Origin: Rodentolepis nana | Taxonomy: Eukaryota; Platyhelminthes; Cestoda; Cyclophyllidea; Hymenolepididae | Length of the DNA: 19,136 bases | NCBI GenBank assembly: GCA_900617975.1 | Contig: UZAE01012571.1 | Coordinates: 1-19,136 of the forward strand | Direction: 5' to 3' | Shown: positions 1-8,848 of the stretch, piece after piece | How the letters are laid out: each line of letters starts with the position of its first letter | How positions within the stretch are numbered: the first letter of the stretch is position 1 | Position numbers and translations under genes: made by a program | The notes under the pieces: model-generated | Told to the model about the DNA's origin: nothing | Seen by the model: only the letters and a program-made list of their open reading frames with translations | Databases searched by the model: none

Positions 1-150
1 GTCTCTAACATCTTTGAAACACTCCTCTCTTCCCCCTCTCGACTTTTTGCAAGTTGATGTTCCTTCCCCTCTGTGAAGCCTGAAGTCAACTAAAGGGCTA
101 ATGATAACCATCAAGACGCCTGCCATTTTATATAAATAAACATAAATATT
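1..150 (+). mobile_element. SINE-like retroposon copy A, 3' part (cut by window edge)
   Basis: This is the 3' portion of the dispersed element, entering at the left window edge. It shares the pyrimidine-rich block, the 'tgaagcctgaagtcaacta' block and the 'gggctaatgataac' hairpin block with the other copies, and ends in a tail of ATAAA-type units (about 129-150). The hairpin is at 95-121, with loop AACC instead of the usual AACT. Its 5' end lies outside the window, so target-site duplication cannot be tested. Confidence 0.8.
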
Positions 151-164
151 TATCTTAGCAAACT

Positions 165-434
165 GCAATACCACTTACCTCCACGTGGTGTACCCTGGGC
201 AACGTATTCTCATACGGCAAAAAGTCTATTAACCGGCAGTTGACTTCTCACTTCAAATTACCATCACCCCACAATATGTCATATTTGACTACTTCCACAG
301 TAATCACCTCACCTGTTTTCCACCTTTGTGTCTGTCTCTTTTATATCTTTTTTCACTTTGATGTTTCTTCCTCTCTGTGAAGACTAAAGTCAACTAAAGG
401 GCTATTGATAACTATCAAAACGCCTGCAAATAAC
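165..434 (+). mobile_element. SINE-like retroposon copy B with 11-bp direct repeats
   Basis: A shortened copy that runs from the 5' block (acctccacgtggtg) through the 'catacggcaaaaagtctatt' block to the 3' hairpin (399-425). It is bracketed by cttagcaaact (154-164) and cttagtaaact (435-445), an 11-bp direct repeat with one mismatch that reads as a target-site duplication. It lacks the GGGGT leader of copies C, E and F and has almost no A-rich tail. It inserted directly behind the tail of copy A. Confidence 0.8.
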
Positions 435-445
435 CTTAGTAAACT

Positions 446-1131
446 TCGCATTTGTGCAACAATAGTCCTCAGATAAAATTAAGAATTTAAAAGATAATCT
501 CAAAAACCATATTTAGGTTAAACGAATCAGGTTAATAGGAAAGTTCATGCTTAATTGATCTGTTATGGTTTAGTGCACATAACACAGACATCCATGTCAG
601 AAAGAATCGAACAATCTGCACAAGGTATATAATAATGTTTATTTGATATAATTTAGTCGTGGACTAAGAAAGGGGAAGCTAGTGGATGTTCCAAGTTTAC
701 TAAAACTACTGAGGATTATTATAAGAAGCGGTAGCTTTTAACATACTTATTAAACGCAAATCGATACCCAAAGAAGTTAAACCATCCAATAATTTTACAA
801 CACGTTAATTTCTTCTAATTGACTTTTACTTTATTTTCAAAGAGGCATTCACTTTAAATGTTTGGTTTAACTATTGGATGACCGATGTGTGTGTTGTTTC
901 ACTTTTTGAATAAGCCAATCAAAATCGTCATTGACTTCCTAACACGTAATTTGACCTATTTCTCTTTTTTTTGAATCTCATTTATTTAGATATGCGTGAT
1001 TTACGAGCTATATTTGTTTCCTTTGCCTTTTCTTGTTAGAATGGTCTAAGATCGATTTTAGTTTGCCAAGTGCAATCGCTAATTAAAAAGCCTCAAATTT
1101 AATGTTAATTGTTTTCTTTAAAGTTTTACTA
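446..1131 (+). other. 5' flank of the PLEKHA8-like gene
   Basis: AT-rich sequence between retroposon copy B and the first coding exon. It must contain the promoter and 5' UTR, but I see no unambiguous TATA box, CpG-rich stretch or spliced-leader acceptor that fixes the transcript start. No coding exon is recognisable. Confidence 0.3.
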
Positions 1132-1288
1132 ATGGATGGTTCCCTTTATAAATGGACAAATTACATAAATGGATGGCAGCAACGTTATTTCACATTGCGC
1201 GATGGTATACTTTCATATTATACATCGGAATCAGAAGTAAATGCTGGGTGCAGAGGTGCCTTTAAAGTATCTGTCTGTGACTTTTCCA
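1132..1288 (+). CDS. PLEKHA8: PLEKHA8-like exon 1 (first half of PH domain)
   Basis: Encodes residues 1-52 plus one base, covering the first strands of the PH domain: [14 protein letters not shown], then DGILSYY. It ends at the donor gtaagt. Cys49-Asp50-Phe51 occupy the place where FAPP1 has Cys-Glu-Ile, so Asp50 stands for the Arf1-contact Glu50. Confidence 0.93.
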
Positions 1289-4200
1289 GTAAGTCGATAA
1301 ATTTTCAAAAATATTCTTTGGATTTAAGTGTGTTTGTCTTTCTTTCCATTTTTTATTTCATATATACTAGTCGGGTTAGACTTCAATGTAGTATAGTTTC
1401 ATTTTTCACTGATTGCATCGTGTTCAAATTTGATGTCTTAAAAAACAAAACTTAATGGATTAAAATTTGGGTTCATTTTTTTCTTTTCTTGAATAATAAA
1501 GCTGATTATAATTTCAAATAACTTTTATTGCAAGAAAATTTAGTGGAACATATAATGGAGTTACGTTAAAATCATACCTAATTTTTAATTTCCAGAAGTA
1601 ACTGCTTATGGTCAAAATTAGTTTAACGAATCCAAATAAACCAGGCATCTTACAAATTGTGGTTGATTATGTGAGACATTTCCTCTCAAAATTTTACTTT
1701 TCAGTTTGGCTAACAGGCTTTTGTTTAGCGACACCGTTTGCTAAGGTATATCTTTTTCGCTCTGGGGTTTGCGAGAACCTTACCTCCACGTGGTGCACCC
1801 TGGGTATACTCATACGGCAAAAAAGTCTATTTACTGGCAGTTGACTTCAAACTACCATGACCCCACTGTATGTCCTACATTCTCATACGGCAAAAAAGTC
1901 TATTAACCGGCATTTGACATGACTTCAAACTACAATCACCCCACTGTATGTCAAATTCGACTACTAACTACCATGACCCCACTGTATGGCATATTAGTCT
2001 ACTTCCACAGTACTCACCTCACCTTTTTTCTACCTCTGAGTCTGTATACTTCCATAGTACTCACCTCACCTTTTTTCTACATTTGTATCTTCCACAGTAC
2101 TCACCTCACCTTTTTCCTACCTTTTCTAAACTTCCACATTACTCGCATCACCCCCCCCCCTCTCCTCTGGATTTTTTTTACACTTTGATGTTCCTTCCCC
2201 TCTTTGGAGCCTGAAGTCAACTAAAGGGCTAATGGTAACTACCAAAACGTCTGCCATTTGATATAAATAAATCTTTTTGCTCTACACGCGCAATTTTATG
2301 TACCCACTTTTTTATAGCTAATTATCCGTACAAGTGCGTGGCTACCGTAGTCGAGCAATTCATTTAATCTAAAATTTACTATACGTTTTGAGTTTACACC
2401 TTCCAAAAGCAAGGACTGTGTTTGTAACCAATCAGTGATAAGCACACCTCTAGAACCAATCATCTTCACGTCAGTTGCTTTTTCTTACGATGTCTTTTCA
2501 AATCTATTTCAGTTCATCCAACAGACTCCTGTCGGTTTGATATACTGATTCCTGGTGAGCAGAAGGTTTTTCTGAAGGCAGCAAACTCAACTGAACGCCA
2601 GAAGTGGATAATTGCACTTGGAACTTGTAAAGCCGGCATCACAAACGTTGACGATCTGGAAAAAATGCGTACGTTTTTAATGTAATTTTTGGTCTTATTC
2701 CGCCCCTTTATTTTCTGTGCAAATAAAACACTTCCATAAATTATAATTTTACCGTAGGTCTTCTGTGGGTGTAACTGCTTTTTGTCTTTTTTTCTGCCAG
2801 AGTTTCCCACAGAAAGTATTTCGTGATTAGTCATGACGCCAAGTTAAGTGGTTTTTTATCAAAATCATCCTTCGAATGTTGTGATTTGCATAAAATTACC
2901 ATACGGCGCTGTAAGAGAGTGCATAATGTGACTTGCAATCGCTACATGTATTCCTTCGGGTAACAGTTGGGTTTGCCAATAATCGCCAATTGATTATGTT
3001 CGGCAAATGTTTAATCGGGCGAACTATGCTTGTTAAATTGCCTACTACTTGCTTTAAAGAGTGTATATTATTGATTTATCTTTAGTTTGAATTAAGTTAT
3101 GGATGAAAAATGTAAGGTGATAGGATTATTACTTACCCCTTCTTAACTAGTCACAGGATACAGGGTATGCGTAATATATCCTCTACAATTGATACACGCA
3201 TTTACTTTGATTTCTTCTGTGTTTATGGATAAGTGCCAATCGATTGTGAATTTTTCTAGTTATTAATTGTCGATGATTCAATGATGAATTTATTAAAGGC
3301 GTTAGATCTTTTGATAATTACATTGAGTACTGGATTACCCGTTTTTTGCTCATTGTGTGTTTAAAAGTGTTCGAAATTTTGAGATTTTGTGGCCATTTTC
3401 CATGGGGAAGTGATTTATTTTGCCTTTCCCTTGAATAAAATAGAAACGTAGTGCCTATCAAATTTCAAAGTTGTTGGGATGTTTTAGGAAGCCTGACTCC
3501 AAGCTCTTTTCATTACAAAATAGGTTAGATGTGAAGTAGAAGTTCGCATTGAAAGTAAAACCAGGAGAAATGAGAAAAGTGTGGACGGTTTTCGCGATAT
3601 GTTAAGCCTTTTAATTCTTGCTGCTCATCAGACTAGGGAAAATTTGGGTAACATTAAGAAGTGAATACTACAAATTTATTTAACCAGAGACATGTTGTAA
3701 ACTAGGCCTCCCTAATTTATCCGCGATCGGTCTAGCCGTATCTGTTTGGAACTTTATAGGATCAGTAAAAAGCGATAATTGTGTGAAAGGGTGGATAAAA
3801 CTAATATTTAATAGGAAATTAAATTTATTCATGCGAATTTAGAGGACATGTCTAAAAGCTAGATCAAATTTTCATATTAGGCATGCAAATACTAGCACTA
3901 ACGCCATTATTTGACGCTTAATTGTAGATTTTCTGCCCATCTAAACTGAGAAGGTTGCTTCTGGGTACTAAATCCAATAAGAATTTATGTACTCGAGTTG
4001 AATTCCTTATTAGCGTTATCTTAACTTCAAAGTATCTCGACTCGAAAAGTGGTGTGAAAAGTTTTTTTTTCTTGACTGGCCATTTTAGGTGAAAATTGAG
4101 AAATTTTCTGTACCTTAACCGCGTTCGTTAAATTCACAGTGAACGAGTTATTCCATTTTCATAAATTTGGTGTAACACTATATATATGCGCAACTTTTTT

Positions 4201-6425
4201 GGCATATTAGCATTAAAATCGTGTCAAACCACTTTAAATTGGCATGACAACCTCAAAAGCCGGAAGCTTGAGGGTTTAATGGTATTGTTATGATAATTTA
4301 GCATTGGTCACCAGTGGTATTCACTTAATTCTAAAAATGCTACAATGGCAGATTTGTGCATTCATTCAAGATTTCGTAGCTAGTGGCTAAATGATTTTCG
4401 TGCCTAGGTTTGATTGATTACTAGCCTGTGTACATTTTTTCTCCTCTATTCGCCTTTTTGCTTACACGTCACCAACTTTCCGCCCATTGAATTCTTAAGC
4501 GGACTAAAAAAATCGATAAATATGTTCATTAAAATATCCATTTATCTGTTGCCCGTAGTTTTGTAATTTGTAAATTAATTTACTTTAGTAAGTCAAATCG
4601 ATAAATAATCTTAATCGACTTTTAGTTTTTCCTCAAGTATTGGTAATTAGCTTTGTTCATTAAATCCGTTTTTTGGGTTTAAAATATTATAAAGTCACGT
4701 AAGATTGTTGATTTGTTGATCTTGGTAGTACATTAAGTCGTTTCGTAGCTACTGTACCAAATTTGTCGACTTTCGCCAACACTAGACGTAAGGGCTTGCT
4801 GCACAGAGACTATCTGCTTCAATTTATTATTTCGCTATTTTAGAGCAAACGGAACAATCTATCGAAGTCAAGCGCTCAGAACTCCGTATTAATCGGGATC
4901 TTCTTGTCCAACAAATAAATGGGGTTTGTTGTGCGTTGAAGGCAACAGCCGGAGAAAATAGGGTACGCACTTTGTGATTACTCTACTTATTTTTATATAA
5001 GTAGTGTTTATTTTTTGTATTTGCAGGAGATGATAGAAGCTGTGAATTCCCTGAAAGCGACTTGTGATACTCTTCTTTCAAACACGGATGAATTGATTAG
5101 ACTCCTCTTTAATTCTGGTAGATTTAAAGCTGCCTTAGCCGCATCAAACCCCGATGGCAGCCCTGCAAACTCTCGAAAACCATCCGCCTTGCCTCAGAGT
5201 CTTCAAAATTATAAACCAACAAGTCGAAAAAATTCCACTAACACCAGGTTTTCCCTATTGCCTTAGATTTTTATATTTCATTTAAATTTAGCGAAATCAG
5301 CCCGAGGACAACACGACTTATCGAGCAAATTGCAACTACGGTTGCGACTAATAAAAATGGCAATAAATCTCTATTAAATAATCACCTTCGAGCCCTAAGA
5401 TTATCGCGACCATATCCAACGTTTTTCTCCAAAATGGAGTTTAGGTATATTGAAATTGCAAAAATATGTTTGAATATAAATCTCTTTCTGCTTTGTACTT
5501 TTTTGTTTTTTAGTTTCGAGGATTTGGCATTGTCTCAATCCGCTGCTAATAAATCGTCAATTTCAGCTGTGGAATTCCTTGCTTGTTGCAGAAGTGCTCT
5601 AACATTTTTTCCAAGTTTGGCAAGTGTCAGTGCGAACCCTACTGCTCCGCAAAATAATCCTGATCTAAGTCAGTTAGGAAGTCTTCAAACGGTGTATGCT
5701 GAAGTTTTGACGAATGTTGTCCGATTGGAATTGGCAGTTAAAACCCTTGCTAGTGAAGGCGAATCTAGTGAACCCGAAACAACCCGGCAACGATCCTTGG
5801 CCTTGTCTTTAGCCGATATTGTCGACGTTGAAATGAGAGCTAAACAGTACCAAAAACCTGGATCGGCTTATCTTGCTCTGCTATGGCTAGCAAGGTGTCT
5901 GAATTTCGCTGCAGAGTTCCTGGATCTCCTTTTCAAGGATACTGCAACCGCATTTCGGCAGAATTCACCTAATGAAACTATTGTTGAAGATATTGCAACG
6001 AAGGCCTATACTAAAACTCTTCGCGATTTTCATAATTGGTCCGTTAGGGGCACTGCTACGGTAGGTTTTATTATGTGTGAAATGCACGCATCTTAGGTAC
6101 TTAAAAATTTAGTATGAGCTTCGTGCAAGTAGCCTCATTATTATATACTTTGCAAAATATAGTATACTTGAAATCTATTAATTAATGTTTATTTCAGGTG
6201 ATTCTCAAGGCCGTACCCAAAGCTGAGAAGATACAAGCAGTTCTTTTATGTGTTCCGACATCGGACATTTCGTCATCTTCTCCGCCTATTGAGGCTATGG
6301 CCCAGCTTCAATTGGATGTTGAGCGTTTCGTGGAGGCATTACGTCGATGTCTTGCGTGCATTCAGGGTCTGCTGGTTCAAAGAAATTTAGATCACGTATT
6401 CCCACCAGTATCATCGAAAGAGTAG
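1132..6425 (+). CDS. PLEKHA8: FAPP2-like PH + GLTP domain glycolipid-transfer protein (7 exons)
   Basis: Joining 1132-1288, 2513-2668, 4844-4962, 5027-5247, 5292-5444, 5514-6060 and 6198-6425 gives 1581 nt, or 526 residues, close to vertebrate FAPP2 (about 519). All introns are GT-AG and all phases agree. Residues 1-95 are a PH domain opening with the family signature [10 protein letters not shown]7 and R18 sit where FAPP PH domains bind PI4P. Residues about 105-160 are helical, and 165-250 are a polar Ser/Asn-rich linker. Residues about 258-515 are a GLTP fold beginning PTFFSKMEF, with W393 (ALLWLARCL) and H442 (DFHNWSVRG) matching the family's lipid-headgroup Trp and His. Known FAPP2 works at the trans-Golgi, binding PI4P and Arf1 and moving glucosylceramide. 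The start at 1132 matches the usual family N-terminus (M-x-G-x-LYKW). An in-frame ATG at 1102 would add ten residues. Identity is very secure; cargo specificity is inferred. Confidence 0.95.
1764..2270 (+). mobile_element. SINE-like retroposon copy C in PLEKHA8 intron 1
   Basis: Longest copy (507 bp). It starts GGGGT at 1764 and ends with tail gatataaataa. Flanks atctttttcgctct (1750-1763) and atctttttgctct (2271-2283) form a 13-14 bp target-site duplication with one deleted base. The extra length comes from internal duplications: 'aactaccatgaccccactgtatg' occurs three times and 'cttccacagtactcacctcacc' four times. It lies in sense orientation within the 1224-nt intron 1. Apparent open frames here (about 1919-2214) are repeat translations, not genes. 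Confidence 0.9.
1999..2160 (+). repeat. Internal tandem repeat (four units of about 40-50 bp) inside copy C
   Basis: Units beginning cttccacagtactcacctcacc recur at about 2001, 2050, 2090 and 2130, with variant bases (catag, cattactcgc) in the second and fourth. Other family copies carry one unit, so this is a local expansion. The array ends in a run of ten C (2151-2160). Confidence 0.75.
2513..2668 (+). CDS. PLEKHA8: PLEKHA8-like exon 2 (second half of PH domain)
   Basis: Acceptor tatttcag; donor gtacgt. Phase-1 joining to exon 1 produces [18 protein letters not shown], which aligns without gaps to the FAPP strand pair, and keeps His54, the FAPP1 Arf1-contact position. The C-terminal PH helix [14 protein letters not shown] contains the invariant PH tryptophan. 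Confidence 0.93.
2669..4843 (+). other. PLEKHA8-like intron 2 (2175 nt)
   Basis: Long AT-rich intron between the PH-domain exons and the helical linker exon. I see no retroposon copy, no recognisable exon on either strand and no RNA gene. Confidence 0.6.
4844..4962 (+). CDS. PLEKHA8: PLEKHA8-like exon 3 (post-PH helical segment)
   Basis: Acceptor cgctattttag; donor gtacgc. Encodes residues about 105-144, including [16 protein letters not shown]. This matches the conserved 'SELRLYCDLLMQQV'-type helix just after the FAPP PH domain and confirms the FAPP subfamily. Confidence 0.92.
5027..5247 (+). CDS. PLEKHA8: PLEKHA8-like exon 4 (helix plus polar linker)
   Basis: Acceptor tttgcag after a 64-nt intron. 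Encodes [16 protein letters not shown], the counterpart of the FAPP 'SSLLSATCNTF' helix, then a Ser/Pro/Asn/Lys-rich linker. The donor gttttc is weak, but using it is the only way to stay in frame with exon 5; reading on meets a stop at 5264. Confidence 0.88.
5292..5444 (+). CDS. PLEKHA8: PLEKHA8-like exon 5 (linker to start of GLTP domain)
   Basis: Follows a 44-nt intron. Ends with [11 protein letters not shown], matching the 'PTFFSTMN' opening of the FAPP2 GLTP domain. Donor gtatat. The preceding stretch is basic and Asn-rich with no recognised motif. Confidence 0.9.
5514..6060 (+). CDS. PLEKHA8: PLEKHA8-like exon 6 (most of GLTP domain)
   Basis: Follows a 69-nt intron. Encodes residues 269-451: [12 protein letters not shown] helix, a loop about 13 residues longer than in human [16 protein letters not shown] (candidate sugar-binding E332, N336, R339), [11 protein letters not shown] (W393) and [13 protein letters not shown] (H442). 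Donor gtaggt. Confidence 0.95.
6198..6425 (+). CDS. PLEKHA8: PLEKHA8-like exon 7 (C-terminal GLTP helices)
   Basis: Acceptor atttcag; begins [11 protein letters not shown], equivalent to the 'LALRAAPSYEDF' segment of FAPP2, and ends with a helix ([16 protein letters not shown]) and stop TAG at 6423. No AATAAA is visible soon after the stop; cataaa at 6470 is the nearest weak candidate. Confidence 0.93.
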   Translation: MILKAVPKAEKIQAVLLCVPTSDISSSSPPIEAMAQLQLDVERFVEALRRCLACIQGLLVQRNLDHVFPPVSSKE

Positions 6426-6503
6426 TAAAGATAGCGTGCTTATTTTTTGCATTACATGCCACTGAAATTCATAAAGCGACCTGTGATTAAACCATAGCAT
6501 GTG

Positions 6504-8235
6504 TTATTTATTGAGATATGTTTTCTTGTTAGTGTGTATCTTGTCAAGTATTTGAAGAATGAAATTTTCTTCACGAGGTTCGTTCAATTTTTCTTGGAAT
6601 AATGGGGGGGGGGTGTATTTATAATACCTTTTTTGATGCACAACTCTAAACCATCCTGGTTGTCTCAGCGGCAGTCGTTCGGCGTAGACTTGCATGTGAT
6701 TAATGCTATATTTGAGACTAGCATTTACATGTGCTTGATTTAGTCGTAGGAAAAAGGCATTTGACACTGTTTTTGATTGTATTTTCTGTGGATCAATGAT
6801 CCCATATATACACTCACATAGAATTGTCTGACAAGAATTTCACTGTTTTGTACGAATTTATCCGATGAAGGGTTTTACTACCATAGGTAAGGTGTGTCAT
6901 TTTTTTGTGGACATTCAAACCCTTTTTATCGGTTTAAACTGAATTTTCCCTAACATGTGGATTGATTTACACTGGGCATAATTCAATATTGCAAAAACAC
7001 GTCTACCCGTACTCTTTATAAATGAGTAAATGTATTCAAGTTCCTCTAGGTTAACAAATTTCAAAGCGCTTCGCACTTCACGTTCGCGAACATTCGATAT
7101 GATTCAGTTGTCAAGCAGATTACTCTATTGAAATTTATATGAACATGTGTACTACTAGCGTTGAATTCAATAGTCAGCTTCGATTAGAATTATATTCCGA
7201 GAAAAATGGCATTCAATCAAGAATGGAGACGCGCACTAGTTTTTATTTAATTTAATTTGCTTAGTATTATTTGAAATTTTAAAAAATTAACAGAGCGAAC
7301 TACTTTTAAATAAATAAATACAGTGTTACTTCTGTGTAAGAATGGCCGGTAAGATTAAGAAAATAGGACTTAAATCTAAACAAATTGCCTATCCAACCAT
7401 TATTTGTTCCTATCATTAATTCCGGTCTTGAAATTGTACGTTATTAACAGAGTCAAGCTTAAACTTTGTTAAAATCACATTAATTAGAAAAATGCATCGT
7501 CCTAGTAAATAAGAGACTACGCTTAATTGCTTTGCTGACCTCACCCTGAGGTTAAGCTAATATCTGCACCAATAGGAATCAAAGCGATGTGAAATTAAAG
7601 GCCATGAGGGCTCATAAATGGCACTTTCATTTGGCGTAAAGTTCATTTCGATTCAATCGTAACTCCAGTCAATATGTCTGACGAGTGGGATACTGGGTTG
7701 GATAATGTCATCATTACCAAAGTTCTCGAGTTGCTCAACAAGAAGAAGGAGGAAGCCAACCGGCCGAAGAATTAATAGCTTGAACTGTGTCTTGATTATG
7801 AACAGTTATTTGTAGCTTAACCTATTTCTGTGTATCTCATTTTCTTGTCAATAAAATCTATTGCGATATTGCTCGTTTGAACTTACATAATTTGAGATTG
7901 CTTTACTTTAGCCACAATGAATACGCAATATTATGGCATTGAGCACTTGATCTCATTCAGTTTCCTTTAGGACTCCTGGGTCAAAATGGCACTTCAATAT
8001 AGCTGAGAGTCTTCGAAGATTGCCTTATTTGAAATATATAGGTGTTGACTCCTTTAACTGGAAACTTTAGACTAATCCATGAAAAGTATTTTAGCCTCAC
8101 TTCAATTCGCGCACTTTCTAATTTATTCATATATTGATTTGCTAATTCGGGGTTTGAAGTAGAGAGCACTGTATGATATTTGCGAGCTACTTCTAATTTA
8201 AAAGCGCTTCTAGGCTCAGAAGAATGACTCATCAT
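6504..8235 (-). CDS. Tentative two-exon gene converging on PLEKHA8, function unknown
   Basis: Exon 1 (8235-8101, 45 codons) starts ATGATG and ends at donor gtgagg. Exon 2 (6827-6504, 107 codons plus stop) follows acceptor attcttgtcag. Both junctions are phase 0. The 152-residue product has no domain I recognise; the second exon is basic and aromatic (for example MQVYAERLPLRQPGWFRVV, then HQKRYYKYTPPP). The three prolines come from a run of ten C (6604-6613 on +), so the frame depends on that run's length. The stop lies inside AATAAATAA, which could double as a poly(A) signal. Open frames this long can occur by chance in AT-rich DNA, so treat this as a model only. Confidence 0.3.
6604..6613. 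repeat. Run of ten G (poly-G/poly-C tract)
   Basis: Ten consecutive G on the + strand in an otherwise AT-rich segment. It falls inside the tentative - strand exon at 6827-6504, where it would read as prolines. Confidence 0.9.
6828..7607. other. AT-rich stretch without a recognised gene
   Basis: Intergenic or intronic sequence containing a short AAATAAATAAATA run (about 7308-7321). No retroposon copy and no supportable exon were seen. Confidence 0.4.
7674..7775 (+). CDS. Putative 33-residue micropeptide or terminal exon with GC3 bias
   Basis: ATG at 7674 opens MSDEWDTGLDNVIITKVL, continuing as an amphipathic Lys/Glu-rich helix to a TAA at 7773. About 23 of 33 codons end in G or C (runs of AAG, CTC, AAC, GAG), far above this AT-rich background. 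AATAAA follows at 7850-7855, about 75 nt past the stop. The frame stays open upstream to 7608 without another ATG, and actccag just before the ATG could be a splice acceptor, so this may instead be the last exon of a longer gene. It contains no signal peptide or membrane segment. I do not recognise the family. Confidence 0.45.
   Translation: MSDEWDTGLDNVIITKVLELLNKKKEEANRPKN
7850..7855 (+). promoter_or_regulatory. AATAAA polyadenylation signal for the micro-ORF
   Basis: Canonical hexamer (cAATAAAatc) about 75 nt downstream of the 33-codon ORF stop, at a spacing usual for a short 3' UTR. It supports transcription in the + direction here. Confidence 0.45.
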
Positions 8236-8410
8236 CTATTGGCACTTCAACAGGTGACAGTTCGGGATTTTATCTAAATTGGTTCGTTGCCACAGGGAGA
8301 CTTATCTGTATAATTTAGACTTCAGAGCTCATAATAAAATTCTTGGCATGTATTCGCTTGTTAGAATGCCAGTACAGAATAGAAGCATAGTGATTTGCAT
8401 AATATTTTGA

Positions 8411-8848
8411 AGTGAAACTCCAAGGACATCACTGGCAATATCCAGATTACAGCACAACTTCTTCAAATTTCTGTCTCAACTTAGGTTTCGGGATGTTGTT
8501 AGGTCCTTTATTAAGGCTTATCGTGGTGTTAACCCCCCCCCCATTTCGACATTAAGTATGCTGATAATATCAAGGTTCTATGCTAACCAAATGAAGACTA
8601 AATTTGTGAATGTATGTGTACTTTATTTTGTACCATTCTATCAAGTAATGGTGCATTTATTGTACAGCACAATCAAATGCGATAGACAGGTCTGTCATGT
8701 CGGTAGATCTGTGTTGCCACCGTCAAATATATCTGATAATGTGCATTTACAGGATTGTTATCCTGTTCAAATTGACCCATCAGTGTACGGGCAGTATTCC
8801 AGCAGTAGAAACTTTTCATCATGTAGCCCAATGCTGTCTGCAATATAG
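8411..8848 (+). other. Unrecognised 146-codon open frame
   Basis: The + frame is open from just after a TGA at 8408 to the stop at 8848, reading through a run of ten C as prolines. The translation begins with a basic, Phe-rich stretch (QLRFRDVVRSFIKAYRGV) and then becomes hydrophobic and Cys-containing. No domain is recognised and codon use is not biased. It could be a decayed retroelement or a chance opening; I do not call it a gene. Confidence 0.2.
8533..8542. repeat. Run of ten C
   Basis: Ten consecutive C on the + strand (gttaa-C10-attt), the same length as the tracts at 2151-2160 and 6604-6613. Confidence 0.9.

Noticed and set aside
1102..1131. Upstream in-frame ATG extending the PLEKHA8 protein by ten residues
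   Set aside because: The family N-terminus aligns exactly from Met at 1132, and the extra residues ([10 protein letters not shown]) have no counterpart in FAPP proteins.
1596..1625. Possible extra PLEKHA8 exon after acceptor tttccag
   Set aside because: In the required phase it meets TAG after eight codons, while direct joining of 1288 to 2513 restores the conserved PH strand.
1919..2214. Two overlapping + strand open frames of about 88 codons
   Set aside because: They translate tandem repeats inside retroposon copy C; the protein text is the repeat unit read in different frames.
2226..2252. Hammerhead ribozyme in the retroposon 3' block (CTAATGA ... AAAAC)
   Set aside because: The core needs CUGANGA and GAAA; position 3 is A in most copies, the second box lacks its G, and helices I and III cannot be drawn. 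The simpler two-stem hairpin fits better.
2514..2834. Minus-strand open frame of 106 codons
   Set aside because: It is the antisense shadow of PLEKHA8 exon 2 plus intron.
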